Origin: Fimbriimonas sp. | GTDB lineage: Bacteria; Armatimonadota; Fimbriimonadia; Fimbriimonadales; Fimbriimonadaceae | NCBI GenBank assembly: GCA_029866005.1 | Contig: JARXAE010000016.1 | Coordinates: forward strand, 1 to 64,000 | Length of the DNA: 64,000 bases | Reading direction: 5' to 3' | Part shown: piece by piece, positions 40,718-49,888 of the stretch | Layout of the letters: each line of letters opens with the position of its first letter | Numbering within the stretch: position 1 is the stretch's first letter | The notes under the pieces: generated by a model | Told to the model about the DNA's origin: nothing | Seen by the model: only the letters and a program-made list of their open reading frames with translations | Database searches by the model: none | Made by a program: the position numbers and the translations under genes

Positions 40718-43700
40718 TCAGATTGTTTCGACTTCAGTTTCCACGTTTTCGATATCTCCGGCCTCATCGGTGATGGCTCCAGATTGATATCCTTGAGGGC
40801 CACCAAAGCTCAACGGCTTCTTCATCCACTTGGCAAACAAGTTCGACAGATCGTCGAAAATTGTGTACGAGCAAGGGATTACTACCAAGGTCAGCACTGT
40901 TGATAGGATGATTCCACCGAGAACGATGGTTCCGATACTCTGTCGGAATTCCGAGCCCCGACCAAGAGCAGCAGCGACCGGGAGAAGACCCAGAATGAGC
41001 GCTAGCGTCGTCATGAGAATTGGTCGAAGTCGAATTGGCCCCGCTTCAACAATCGCATCGTGCCGGCTTCTTCCCCGCTCTCGAAGGGTGTTGGTATAGT
41101 CCACAAGCAGGATCGCGTTCTTGCCGACAAGTCCGACAAGGGCAACAATTCCGATAAATCCGATGACGCTGAATGCTTGGTCGGTGATAACCAGCGCAAG
41201 AAGCGCACCCACCATAGCTTGCGGCTGGGCAAGCTGAATGATGAACGGGTAGAGGTAGTTGTTGTAGAGCGACGCCAGAACCGCGTAGACCAGGAAGATT
41301 CCGAGGAATAGCGCCGTGAAGAGGAAAACACCTTCCCTAGCCTGTGCGTCGGCTTCGCCTAGCTGGCGGAGCTGCACGCCTTCGGGAAGGAGCTTCTTCT
41401 CTTTGATCCATGTCTGGATCTTTCCGCCCACAACTCCGTTGGAGAAGCCAGGTAGGAGGTTCGCGGTGACCTGAATCTCTTCGGCTCGGTCACGACGGTT
41501 GATCGCGGTAAATCCAGGAGCTTCATCGAAGGTGGCCACCGAACCGGCATAGACCGGGCGACCCTGGTTGAACCTGATCGGCACCGTCGCGAGGGTATCG
41601 CGATTATTGCGATCATCCAGGTCAAGCATGACCCGAACACCGTATTCGCGGCCCTCGATTCGCATTTTGCTGTCGTCGTTGCCTTGGTACATAGTTCGCA
41701 CGACTCCGCCCAATTGGGTGGCGTCGATTCCGAGGTCGGCGGCTTTTCGATAGTCGGGGATGAGTCGGATTTCTGGCTTTCCAGACTTGACGCTGACGTC
41801 GGGTCCGATGACGCCCTCGATTTCACCCGCCGCAAGGCGGTCGCGAATGTCGGCAGCGGTCTTGGTCAGGAGGGCTCGATTATCTGAGATCAGCGCCAGC
41901 TGAATTGGTGCACCAAAGTTGAAACCAGATACGCCCGAGATCCGAACTTCCGCTCCCGCAATCTTGCCGACGCCCTTTGTGAGGTCAGCGACAATGGAAG
42001 GAGCCTTGCGGGTTCGGAGCTTTTCGTGAGACCCCATGACGCGGTCAATGAAGGACTCCCGGTCGTAGAGAGTGCCGGTGACTTCCGCGAAGTTAGTCGC
42101 ATTGCTGTCTGTCGTTCGCGCGCCGCTCTGCTTTCCAACCTCGGTGATCGTGAACTTGATGTCCGGGTTTTTGACAAAGACTCTCTCTACCATCCGAGCG
42201 ACTTCGTCCGTCTTCTCGAGCGAGGAGCCAACCGGTAACTCGATCGCCGCTTTAACTTGAATTGGATCCGTACTCGGGACAAAGGAGAACTTGAAGACCG
42301 ACTCCTTTTTCCACTGACCGTAGATATGACCTCCGGCGGCGAAAACTGGGAAGATAAGCCCGAAAAGAACCGCGCCCCAAAGTGGTCTGAAGGTGAGTCG
42401 CTTGTGAATGACTTTGCCGAGGACAACAGCGAGCAATCCTCCAACGACATAAACCATTTGAAGCGGACGCGCCATTCCGATTGCAGCCTTGATATCGGGA
42501 GCACTGCCGCCAGCGATCAGCATGATCACACCCAGCAATAACGAGTTGCCAGCGATGAACGTGAACCAACGGTGGTTAAGACACCACTCAAGCGTTCGTC
42601 GGTAGCCATCCTCGAGACGCGCGAAGCGCTTCTCGAACCAGATCGCGAACCAGCCCTTCGGGTGTTCGATATCCTCGCCGCGCTTGTACCACCTCGCCGC
42701 CAAGAGTGGGGTGAGGGTAAACGAGACAAACAGGGAGAACAGAACAGCGAAGACGTAGGTCAAGGACAGTGATTTGAAGAACTGCCCGGCAATGCCACCC
42801 GCAAATGCTATCGGCAAGAAGACAACAACGTCGGCAAGGGTGATCGCGAGTGCGGCCACGCCGATTTCGTTGCGACCATTCACCGCCGCATCGCGCGGAT
42901 CTTCACCCATCTTAAGGTGGCGGAAGATGTTTTCGAGGACAACGATTGCGTCGTCAACGAGCACACCAATCGCCAGCGAGAGTCCGAGCATCGAAAGAGT
43001 GTTGACCGTAAAGCCAACCGCTCGCATGACGATGAACGCACCGAAGATACAAGTCGGAATCGCCAGCGCGACGATCAGCATTCCTCGGAAGTTGTGGAGG
43101 AAAACATAAACGATACCGGCGACAAGGAAGACGCCGAAGAAGAGCGAGAACTGGACATCCTTGAGGGCTTCATCGACAACCTTTGATTCGTCAAACGCTG
43201 CCGTAAACTTGAGCGGATACTGCTTTTCCAGCTTGGTAATCAAAGCCTTTGCCGCGGTGTTAACCTCGACGGTGTTCCCTTCTTTGGTCTTCTGGATTGA
43301 AACGACGACGGTATCGTCGCCGTTGAGCCGAGCCATTCTCGACCGCTCCTGAACGGAGTCAACGATCTCAGCGACTGCGCCGAGCGGAATTTGCTTTGCT
43401 TTTGCCTGCGGGTTGTTCGGGTCGCTGACCTTGATGACAACGTTTTCGATGTCCTCAACCTTGGTGAAATCACCTTTGACTCGGACCGAGACGTCTTGCC
43501 CGCCGGTCACAAATTTTCCACCGGGAACGTTGGCGTTCGCACTCTGAACGGCTGTCAGGACCTCTGAGATTCCAACGCCGTACTGAAGAAGCTTATCCTT
43601 CTTGATTCGAACCTGAATCTCGCGAAGATCGCCGCCACTTAGCTGGGCTTGGGCTACGCCACTCACCTGGCTAAACTTGTCGATGATCTTGTCTTCCAGC

Positions 43701-44161
43701 AAGTCGCGCAGATCGCGGCTGCTGAGCTTATCGGAGCTGACGGCGAGCGTCAGAACCGGAGTCGAGCTGTTATCAAACTTTGCAACGACTGGCTTTCGGG
43801 CGTCCTTTGGAATCGAGTTGAGGATCCCGTCGACCTTGGTGCGAATATCATTGACCGCGCTCTCGGTGTCAACTCCCAGCTCAAGCTGGATCGTAACAAC
43901 CGAAATGCCTTCCTGCGACTGACCCTGAACTTCGCGAATTCCGCTGACGCCAGATACCGCCTGCTCAACCTTTCGGGTGATCAGCTGGTTCACGTCCTCG
44001 GGACCCGCACCGGGGTATGCAGTGGTGACGACAACCGTCCCAAAGTTGACCTCGGGGTTATTCTCCTTTCTCATGCCGGCATACGACATGAGACCAATTA
44101 GAATTGTCGTGATGACGAGGACGAAGATAAAGATCGGCCTTGCAAGTGCCAGTTTTGTCAT
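40718..44161 (-). CDS. RND multidrug efflux permease (AcrB/HAE1 type)
   Basis: This is the inner-membrane pump of a tripartite exporter driven by the proton gradient. The 1147-residue protein has the HAE1 features: MTKLALARPIFIFVLVI start, VVVTTAYPGAGPEDV, porter repeats, LSLAIGVLVDDAIVVLENIFRH (with the Asp pair of TM4) and VALVGLVGKNAILLVDYTN (with the Lys of TM10). It is about 100 residues longer than AcrB. Part of the excess is an insertion at about 537-624, between TM7 and the second porter region, that adds two hydrophobic segments. It overlaps the adaptor gene by one base (TAATG). Confidence 0.94.
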   Translation of the reverse strand: MTKLALARPIFIFVLVITTILIGLMSYAGMRKENNPEVNFGTVVVTTAYPGAGPEDVNQLITRKVEQAVSGVSGIREVQGQSQEGISVVTIQLELGVDTESAVNDIRTKVDGILNSIPKDARKPVVAKFDNSSTPVLTLAVSSDKLSSRDLRDLLEDKIIDKFSQVSGVAQAQLSGGDLREIQVRIKKDKLLQYGVGISEVLTAVQSANANVPGGKFVTGGQDVSVRVKGDFTKVEDIENVVIKVSDPNNPQAKAKQIPLGAVAEIVDSVQERSRMARLNGDDTVVVSIQKTKEGNTVEVNTAAKALITKLEKQYPLKFTAAFDESKVVDEALKDVQFSLFFGVFLVAGIVYVFLHNFRGMLIVALAIPTCIFGAFIVMRAVGFTVNTLSMLGLSLAIGVLVDDAIVVLENIFRHLKMGEDPRDAAVNGRNEIGVAALAITLADVVVFLPIAFAGGIAGQFFKSLSLTYVFAVLFSLFVSFTLTPLLAARWYKRGEDIEHPKGWFAIWFEKRFARLEDGYRRTLEWCLNHRWFTFIAGNSLLLGVIMLIAGGSAPDIKAAIGMARPLQMVYVVGGLLAVVLGKVIHKRLTFRPLWGAVLFGLIFPVFAAGGHIYGQWKKESVFKFSFVPSTDPIQVKAAIELPVGSSLEKTDEVARMVERVFVKNPDIKFTITEVGKQSGARTTDSNATNFAEVTGTLYDRESFIDRVMGSHEKLRTRKAPSIVADLTKGVGKIAGAEVRISGVSGFNFGAPIQLALISDNRALLTKTAADIRDRLAAGEIEGVIGPDVSVKSGKPEIRLIPDYRKAADLGIDATQLGGVVRTMYQGNDDSKMRIEGREYGVRVMLDLDDRNNRDTLATVPIRFNQGRPVYAGSVATFDEAPGFTAINRRDRAEEIQVTANLLPGFSNGVVGGKIQTWIKEKKLLPEGVQLRQLGEADAQAREGVFLFTALFLGIFLVYAVLASLYNNYLYPFIIQLAQPQAMVGALLALVITDQAFSVIGFIGIVALVGLVGKNAILLVDYTNTLRERGRSRHDAIVEAGPIRLRPILMTTLALILGLLPVAAALGRGSEFRQSIGTIVLGGIILSTVLTLVVIPCSYTIFDDLSNLFAKWMKKPLSFGGPQGYQSGAITDEAGDIENVETEVETI

Positions 44162-45594
44162 TACTTCACAACCTTGATGGCAGAGCCATCGACCAACCCT
44201 TCTTGTCCCCTCGTGATCAGCTGAGCAGTGCTGGAGAGCCCAGTCACTTGAACATTGTCGCCAAGCCGAAGACCAACGGTAACAAAAACTCGCTTTGCCT
44301 TCGAGCCTTCCGCGATGACCACGTATCGCTTGCCGTCCTTCGTAAGAACTGCAGAATCGGGAACGACGGTTGCGCCTTGGATTCGGCTGATAATGACTGA
44401 GCCTTTGGCGAACATTCCGGGACGGATTTGGCCGCTACCGTTAGTAAACACCACGCGGGCATTGAATAGCCGTCCAACCGAATCTCCTTGCGGGCTGATT
44501 GAAGCGACCTTTCCGATATAGGTTCCATCGCCAGCGTCGGTTTTGATGTTGACCTGGGTGCCGATTTGGACCTTGCCGATCTTATCCGAAGGGACTTGAC
44601 CTTCAAAGTAGATTCCTTGCCCACCGACGATCTTCGCGATCGGGGTTCCCGGAGCGACTACGGTTCCAGTTTGAACCGGTTTGCCGTAAATCCGACCGCT
44701 GAACGGAGCGCGGATGGAGGCTTCGCGGAGGTTCTTCTCGGCGACCGCAACTTGCGCTCGTGCCGACTGAACTTGAGCTTCTGCGGTTCTCACCTGGTCC
44801 ATCAGCGTTACATCAAGGCTCTTGGTAGCTTTTGCTGAAGCGACACCCTGCTCGGCTTGCCGAACTGCCTCGCGAGCGGTTTCGATGTCTTCTGGGCGAA
44901 TCGCACTCTTACTGATCGAACTTGCAGCGATGGCGTTTTCGTACTGGGCAAGAGCTGATTCGTAGCTGTTCTTCGCGGTGTCCAGCTGAGCTTCAGCCAG
45001 AGCGCCCTCTTTGACCAGTGTTCGCACTCGCTCAAGGTTCTTCTTCGCCGTTTCAAGGTTGCTCTTCGCCGCCCTCAGATTATTCTGGGCCTGTTCTTGC
45101 TCCTCAGGTCTCGCGCCGCTGAGAGCCTTTGAGAGCTGGGCCTTTGCTGACTTGAGCGCCGCTTCGGCCTGTCTCACCGCGGCTGTTGAACGGCTAGGGG
45201 AGAGTCTTGCGCTTGACTTTGCTTGCGAGAGTTGAGAAATCGCTGAAGCGAGTCCAGCGCGAGCCTGGGAAGAAGCCGCCTGCAAGTTTTCGCTGTCCAA
45301 GAGTGCAACTACCTGCCCGGCAGATACTGAGTCACCATCATTGACATACACGGCAGCAAGCTTTCCGCTTCCCACTGCCGAGATCGTTCCCTCATCACTG
45401 GTGACGACATCACCGTTGATGTTGATGATGTCCTCAACGTCTTGAACTTTCGGGGCAGAAACAATCACCGATTTCGAGGGATCGGCGAGAACCTTTCCAG
45501 TTTCTGCTGCATCCTTTTGCGCCTGACGATCTACGCAGCCAGAGGCTCCGAGGACAAACGCCATTGCCAAACCAAACAAACTCCCCTTTCTCAC
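44161..45594 (-). CDS. RND efflux periplasmic adaptor (HlyD/MFP family), lipoprotein
   Basis: The adaptor links the RND pump to the outer-membrane channel. The 477-residue protein has a lipoprotein signal (LAMAFVLGASGC) and a biotinyl-lipoyl half (GKLAAVYVNDGDSVSAGQVVALLD). A very long coiled-coil hairpin spans about 95-290, with Ala/Gln/Lys heptads. The second lipoyl half (IRAPFSGRIYGKPVQTGTVVAPGTPIAKI) and beta-barrel and membrane-proximal domains follow (VFVTVGLRLGDNVQVTGLS). The coiled coil is about twice that of AcrA. It is coupled to TolC upstream (4-bp overlap) and the pump downstream. Confidence 0.93.
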   Translation of the reverse strand: MRKGSLFGLAMAFVLGASGCVDRQAQKDAAETGKVLADPSKSVIVSAPKVQDVEDIININGDVVTSDEGTISAVGSGKLAAVYVNDGDSVSAGQVVALLDSENLQAASSQARAGLASAISQLSQAKSSARLSPSRSTAAVRQAEAALKSAKAQLSKALSGARPEEQEQAQNNLRAAKSNLETAKKNLERVRTLVKEGALAEAQLDTAKNSYESALAQYENAIAASSISKSAIRPEDIETAREAVRQAEQGVASAKATKSLDVTLMDQVRTAEAQVQSARAQVAVAEKNLREASIRAPFSGRIYGKPVQTGTVVAPGTPIAKIVGGQGIYFEGQVPSDKIGKVQIGTQVNIKTDAGDGTYIGKVASISPQGDSVGRLFNARVVFTNGSGQIRPGMFAKGSVIISRIQGATVVPDSAVLTKDGKRYVVIAEGSKAKRVFVTVGLRLGDNVQVTGLSSTAQLITRGQEGLVDGSAIKVVK

Positions 45595-46937
45595 TTATTC
45601 TTCTTCGCTCCCTTTGTAGATTTTTCTTGTGCAAGTTTTGCTTCGTAAGCCCGAAGCGCGGCATCGATATCGTCGGCGCCAATCGCGTGCTGTAGGTCTG
45701 CATGCGCGGCGTAAAAGTCGAATTCGGCGTTAATCACCGCGTTTCTCGCGTTCACCAGTGTGGTTTCGGCATCAATGATTTCGAGAACAGTTCCTTCAGC
45801 CGCATCACGGCGAACCCGCGCGATTCGCACAACTTCCAGGGCCAACCTCAACTGTTCCGTCGCCGCAGTTTTTCGAAAACTAGCGTTCTCCATCGTGGTA
45901 AGAGCCGTGCGAACTTCCTGAGAAATCCCAAGTCGGATCTGAGCCAGCTGTTGCGTCGTTTGGAAAATCTGCTCTTCCGTCTGAGCCCTCTTCGCCCGGG
46001 CGATTCCTGAATCGTAAAGGGGAATCGACAATGCGAGCGAGGTGGTATTGACTTCGCGAACCGGGTTGAAGCCTTCTGGGTCGAGGGCTTGCTGATTTTG
46101 AATTGCCAAGTTCAAACTCGGCAAAAGTCCTTGTCCTGCGACGGTCTTTGCAGCGTCAAGTGCTTTCACCGTGTTACCGAATGAATAGACTTCCGGGCGA
46201 GTTTGTTGACCAAGGTTCACCAGTTTCTCCAGCCCAGTTTCGGGCTTGCCAGGTGCTTTCACTTCGACAACTTCGAATTCAGTCTCGATTGGCCGCGCCA
46301 GTTGTAAGTTCAAAACCTGTTTGGCAACCGCATAGTTGTTTTGTGCGTTCAGCACATCAGAATCTGCTGAGGCTTTTTGTGCTTTCAGGCGCTCAAGATC
46401 AATTCGGGCGATCGCACCCTCGCGGAGTTTCTTCTCGGCAACGTCTACCTGCGCCTGAATATTCAGCTGACCTTGCTCGGCAACCTTGACGAGGTTCTTG
46501 GTTCGGAGAGCCTGAAGGTACGCCTTGCGGACAGCTTGACGGAGATCGTTTTCGGCAGCAGTTCTGGTATTCCGTGAAGCTTCGACTCCCGCCTCGGCTC
46601 CCTTCTTATTCTTGGACCAGAACCCAATAATGTCGATTGGCATTGTCAGCTGGGTTGTCCATGTGTTGGTGTCAATCGGAACGAAAGTGATCTCCTGACC
46701 GCCGAGGTTTCCTCGCTGTGGCTGACCAAAACGGACATAGTTGTAGTTCGTCGCGATTCTCGGTCCGGTGGCTCCTCTGGCCTCCTTCACCTTTTGCTGG
46801 TTGCTTCGTACCGTTGCATCGGCATTCTTGATGGCAAACGAGTTTTGTGCCGCAATCAAGATCGCTTGGTCTATCGTGAGCGCATCCGCAGGAGTGAAAA
46901 TCACCCCGAGAGCCATGCCTAATCCTGTCAATGTCAT
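45591..46937 (-). CDS. TolC family outer-membrane efflux protein
   Basis: The 448-residue outer-membrane channel has a signal peptide (MTLTGLGMALGVIFTPADA) and two OEP repeats. These are rich in long helices with the family pattern: IDQAILIAAQNSFAIKNADA, EAGVEASRNTRTAAENDLRQAVRKAYLQALRTKNL, and LVNLGQQTRPEVYSFGNTVKALDAAK. A late ETTLVNARNAVINAEFDFYAAHADLQHAIG segment ends the second repeat. The AbrB-like gene upstream overlaps its start by 4 bp. Together the four genes form one efflux operon with its own first-gene regulator. Confidence 0.92.
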   Translation of the reverse strand: MTLTGLGMALGVIFTPADALTIDQAILIAAQNSFAIKNADATVRSNQQKVKEARGATGPRIATNYNYVRFGQPQRGNLGGQEITFVPIDTNTWTTQLTMPIDIIGFWSKNKKGAEAGVEASRNTRTAAENDLRQAVRKAYLQALRTKNLVKVAEQGQLNIQAQVDVAEKKLREGAIARIDLERLKAQKASADSDVLNAQNNYAVAKQVLNLQLARPIETEFEVVEVKAPGKPETGLEKLVNLGQQTRPEVYSFGNTVKALDAAKTVAGQGLLPSLNLAIQNQQALDPEGFNPVREVNTTSLALSIPLYDSGIARAKRAQTEEQIFQTTQQLAQIRLGISQEVRTALTTMENASFRKTAATEQLRLALEVVRIARVRRDAAEGTVLEIIDAETTLVNARNAVINAEFDFYAAHADLQHAIGADDIDAALRAYEAKLAQEKSTKGAKKNK

Positions 46938-47188
46938 TCTTGATCCCCCTGTTTCATGCTTGTTTCTACTCGCTGGATGCCTGCGGTGAACTCATCCAAA
47001 AACTCGCGAACAGCGTCGAGCTGGAACATCATCAGCCCCTTGTGGATTGGGTGCCGCATGATCAGCAACTTATCCCCGGGATTGATTCCCAACTCATGGC
47101 GCGCTTCCGCCGGAATCACGATCTGGCCGCGGTCCCCGACTGTGGCGGAGCCGTAGAACGCTTCGTCGAAATTTAGTCCACACTTCAT
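46934..47188 (-). CDS. AbrB/MazE/SpoVT-type DNA-binding protein, first gene of the efflux operon
   Basis: The 84-residue protein (from ATG 47188) has an N-terminal swapped-hairpin AbrB domain: SATVGDRGQIVIPAEARHELGINPGDKLLIMRH. A helical tail (REFLDEFTAGIQRVETSMKQ) probably dimerises it. Such proteins bind AT-rich promoters as transition-state regulators or antitoxins; no toxin gene is adjacent, so a regulator of the operon it heads is more likely. Upstream in-frame codons to 47224 overlap the promoter and are not needed. The stop overlaps the tolC-like start by 4 bp. Confidence 0.87.
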   Translation of the reverse strand: MKCGLNFDEAFYGSATVGDRGQIVIPAEARHELGINPGDKLLIMRHPIHKGLMMFQLDAVREFLDEFTAGIQRVETSMKQGDQE

Positions 47189-47200
47189 TTTGCTCAAATA

Positions 47201-47221
47201 TGTATGAAATGTATGATAGCA
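47201..47221 (-). promoter_or_regulatory. Efflux operon promoter with tandem repeats
   Basis: On the minus strand TGCTATCAT (47221-47213) is an extended -10 element, placing the start of transcription about 18 bases before ATG 47188. Two direct repeats TGTATGA (47201-47207 and 47210-47216, plus-strand reading) spaced nine bases overlap the -10 box. This is a candidate operator for the AbrB-like product. Confidence 0.4.
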
Positions 47222-47280
47222 CACACCTGTACGAGTTGACTGATTTTATGTACGGGATTTATCAGTGAGAGGTTGCAAAC

Positions 47281-47315
47281 AAAAAAATGCCTTTCCGAAT
47301 TCGGAAAGGCATTTT
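47281..47315 (-). terminator. Rho-independent terminator of rplU-rpmA
   Basis: A perfect 14-bp stem AAAATGCCTTTCCG (47284-47297) / CGGAAAGGCATTTT (47302-47315) with an AATT loop is followed on the minus strand by seven T. It lies about 19 bp after the rpmA stop codon. Confidence 0.93.
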
Positions 47316-47333
47316 GGTTACGAAACTTTAGGC

Positions 47334-47594
47334 TTACGCTACTTGAGCTTCGTAAACTGCGATGCGTCGCTTGTTCTTTGGGCCTTCGAACTTGACTTGA
47401 CCGTCGATGAGTGCGAAGATGGTGAAGTCTCGACCGATTCCCACGCCAGGGCCTGGGTGGAACTTGGTGCCGCACTGTCGGACGATGATTGCGCCCGGCT
47501 TCACGATTTCTCCGCCGTACTTCTTAATTCCGCGTCGCTTGCTGTTACTGTCGCGACCGTTTCGAGTTGATCCTTGACCTTTCTTATGTGCCAT
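47334..47594 (-). CDS. rpmA: 50S ribosomal protein L27
   Basis: L27 reaches the peptidyl-transferase centre. The 86-residue protein begins directly [29 protein letters not shown], with no cleavable N-terminal extension of the kind seen in Firmicutes. It continues [32 protein letters not shown]. It follows rplU by 21 bp on the same strand and is closed by a strong terminator. The obg GTPase gene that often follows is not here; the next minus-strand gene is the AbrB-like regulator. Confidence 0.98.
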   Translation of the reverse strand: MAHKKGQGSTRNGRDSNSKRRGIKKYGGEIVKPGAIIVRQCGTKFHPGPGVGIGRDFTIFALIDGQVKFEGPKNKRRIAVYEAQVA

Positions 47595-47615
47595 AAATTG
47601 CTCCCTTAAATCCTT

Positions 47616-47930
47616 TTACTTGGCGACGACCTCGGTCACCTTGATGTGGGTCTCCGGCTGTCGGTGGCCCCATCGCTTTCGCTCGTTCTTCTTTGGCTTG
47701 TAGTTGAACGCGTTGATCTTCTTGGCTTTGCCTTGTCGAACGATCTCTGCAACAACCTTAGCACCTTTGATGAATGGGCTACCAACCAACGTATTGTCGC
47801 CGTCGACGACTGCGACTACTTCGGTCAGTTCAACTGACGTTCCAGCTTCGCCTTCGAGCTTATCAACGATGATCACGTCGCCCTTTGAAGCTACATATTG
47901 CTTCCCACCGGTCTTCACAATGACTTGCAT
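47616..47930 (-). CDS. rplU: 50S ribosomal protein L21
   Basis: The 104-residue protein has the full L21 pattern: MQVIVKTGGKQYVASKGDVIIVDKL, DGDNTLVGSPFIKGAKVVAEI, and KINAFNYKPKKNERKRWGHRQPETHIKV with the C-terminal basic RNA-binding loop. It is the first gene of rplU-rpmA. The leader upstream contains a hairpin and a plausible promoter. flhB ends only 98 bp upstream on the same strand. Confidence 0.98.
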   Translation of the reverse strand: MQVIVKTGGKQYVASKGDVIIVDKLEGEAGTSVELTEVVAVVDGDNTLVGSPFIKGAKVVAEIVRQGKAKKINAFNYKPKKNERKRWGHRQPETHIKVTEVVAK

Positions 47931-47947
47931 AATCCTAAATCTCCGTA

Positions 47948-48021
47948 CTCGTCTCGACGCAGGAAATCCGTCGGCGAGGGCGCGAACATCTATTATGTCT
48001 CAAGGTTGCACGGGTTTGCAA
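47948..48021 (-). promoter_or_regulatory. rplU promoter and hairpin leader
   Basis: On the minus strand TTGCAA (48021-48016) and CATAAT (47997-47992) are 18 bp apart, giving a leader of about 55 bases. The leader holds a hairpin: CTCG (47948-47951) with CGAG (47975-47978) and CGACG (47955-47959) with CGTCG (47969-47973), enclosing an internal loop. It may be an autoregulatory L21 leader; I cannot match it to a known family. Confidence 0.45.
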
Positions 48022-48028
48022 GGGGAAT

Positions 48029-49093
48029 CTACCGTCTGACCTTCTTGACACTTCGATAAACATACGCCAGGACTTCGGCAACTCCGCCAAACAGCTCACG
48101 CGGAACGTAGTCACCGATCTCGCATTGTTTGTACAGAGCGCGAGCCAGAGGCACGTTTTCCACCACCGGAACCTTTGCTTCCGCCGCCATCTCTCGGATT
48201 CTCAGAGCGAGATGGTCGACACCTTTGGCAACGACGATCGGAGCGTGGTGCTTGTTCTGCTGGTATTGAATTGCGATTGCAAAGTGAGTTGGGTTCGTGA
48301 TGATGACGTCGGCAGACTTCACAGCTTCCGAGGTTCGCATCTTCATAATCTGGCGTCTCTTTCGTGCGATTGCGCCCTTTAACTCGGGAGAAGTTTCCGC
48401 ATCTTTGTACTCTTGCTTCACCTCTTCCTTGGTCATTTTGAGCTGCTTCATCACCTGCTGTCGCTGGAACATGTAGTCCGCAGCGGCAAGGACGAGCCAG
48501 GCGACCCCGATCCGGAGGCTAACGGTTCGGGCGACCTCGCCAATGATTCCAAACGATCCCGAAGGAGGCAGAGTCCAGAGCATCCCCAGCTTCTCCCAGT
48601 GTGCGAGTAACGAGGTCCAGACTAGGAACGAAAAAAGGAATAGCTTGACGATTCCCTTAAATGCATCGAAAATTGCAGGCTTGCCGAAAAGCCTTTTGAA
48701 TCCGTTCATCGGGTTCAACTTTTGGAAGCTCGGTTTCATTGCCTCGGGCGAGAAGGCAAAGCCAACCTGGGCAACATTGCCCGCGACGCCGACGATCATC
48801 GCCACGCTCATCAGCATTGCGAGTGCAGGCAAGATTGGGAACATCGCGGCTTTGGTTACTCGCTGAATTCCTCCAACGGTCAGCTCGGTTGAGCTTGTCG
48901 TGACGGCGGCTTTGAACCCCTCAATGAAGCCGAGGTAGCCCATCCTGAAAATTGCGGGAATTGCGATCAGGAGTGCCAGCCAAACCAGAGCCCCAACCAA
49001 GTCCATTGACTTGGTGACAGTGCCTTTTTTGCGCGCCTCGCGCTTCCTACGGTCTGTTGGCTGTTCTGTCCTTTCTCCCGCTGATTCCGCCAT
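48029..49093 (-). CDS. flhB: Flagellar export switch protein FlhB
   Basis: FlhB is the export-gate protein that switches from hook to filament substrates by self-cleavage. The 354-residue protein starts MAESAGERTEQPTDRRKREARKKG and has four membrane helices (about 28-210). The cytoplasmic domain has the cleavage motif NPTH (about 266-269; ITNPTHFAIAIQY), followed by PIVVAKGVDHLALRIREMA and ENVPLARALYKQCEIG. It is the last gene of the fli operon, 3 bp after fliR. Confidence 0.96.
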   Translation of the reverse strand: MAESAGERTEQPTDRRKREARKKGTVTKSMDLVGALVWLALLIAIPAIFRMGYLGFIEGFKAAVTTSSTELTVGGIQRVTKAAMFPILPALAMLMSVAMIVGVAGNVAQVGFAFSPEAMKPSFQKLNPMNGFKRLFGKPAIFDAFKGIVKLFLFSFLVWTSLLAHWEKLGMLWTLPPSGSFGIIGEVARTVSLRIGVAWLVLAAADYMFQRQQVMKQLKMTKEEVKQEYKDAETSPELKGAIARKRRQIMKMRTSEAVKSADVIITNPTHFAIAIQYQQNKHHAPIVVAKGVDHLALRIREMAAEAKVPVVENVPLARALYKQCEIGDYVPRELFGGVAEVLAYVYRSVKKVRR

Positions 49094-49096
49094 CGT

Positions 49097-49867
49097 TTAG
49101 CCTCCAAAAATCCTTCCGATCAGCTCGGAGGAGCGAGATACTCCGGCGTTTGTTGCAGCAACAAGCGCGGGCAGCGTCATCGAGACGGCGGCAATACCGA
49201 GGCCGAGCTTTGCTGGCGTTCCGATCTGAATTGGCTGAAGTTGGGGGAGTGCCTTCGACATGAGGCCAAGGGCGGCATCGATGATCATCGAGACTCCGAG
49301 TACGGGCGCAGCAATTTGAACCGAAATCATCATTCCTTGGGCGATGAGTTGCATGATGCCGTTGTGGATCAGGCCCATGTGGTTTGCCGTCAGCGTTGGG
49401 GCGGTTTGATAGCTCTTGACAATCGCCTGAATAACAATGTGGTGTCCGTTCATTGCAAGGAAACACATGATCGCGAGCATGGTTTTGAACTGGCCCATCA
49501 CGGAAACTTGGATTCCGAGTACTGGGTTGAGGGTTTGGCTCATTCCAAGACCGATTTGCATATCGAGGAATGAACCCGCCATGGTGGCAAAGTGGATCGT
49601 CAGCTGCAGGAGCAATCCGATCAGTAGCCCTGCGCCTACTTCGTTGAGAAGGGCCATCAGCATTCCGCCCAGGTCAGATGGTGCCGGTCCGATTTTTGCC
49701 TGGACGACCATGCTAAGCGCTGCGCTCAGCGCGAGTGAAGTGAAAACCCGAATCTGAACCGGAGTGTTTTGCGCTCCGAAAAGAGGGGACGACAGGACCG
49801 CTGCGCTGCATCGTACGAAAACGATGAAGAACGCGTAAAGGGCTTGAAAGTCGTTGAGTGGAGGCAT
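49097..49867 (-). CDS. fliR: Flagellar export gate protein FliR
   Basis: FliR forms the export channel with FliP and FliQ. The 256-residue protein has six predicted helices and the family segments FIVFVRCSAAVLSSPLFGAQNTP, LSMVVQAKIGP, LNEVGAGLLIGLLLQLTIHFATMAGSFLDMQIG and APVLGVSMIIDAALGLMSKALPQLQPIQIG. The length is typical. It is separated from fliQ by a small ORF (49889-50047) that is not part of the usual fliPQR arrangement, and is followed by flhB after 3 bp. Confidence 0.95.
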   Translation of the reverse strand: MPPLNDFQALYAFFIVFVRCSAAVLSSPLFGAQNTPVQIRVFTSLALSAALSMVVQAKIGPAPSDLGGMLMALLNEVGAGLLIGLLLQLTIHFATMAGSFLDMQIGLGMSQTLNPVLGIQVSVMGQFKTMLAIMCFLAMNGHHIVIQAIVKSYQTAPTLTANHMGLIHNGIMQLIAQGMMISVQIAAPVLGVSMIIDAALGLMSKALPQLQPIQIGTPAKLGLGIAAVSMTLPALVAATNAGVSRSSELIGRIFGG

Positions 49868-49888
49868 CGATCTGTGAGCAGTGCGCGG

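Noticed and set aside
46934-47224. AbrB-like gene as an antitoxin of a toxin-antitoxin pair
   Set aside because: The adjacent genes are an efflux channel on one side and rpmA on the other; no PIN or MazF-like frame is next to it.
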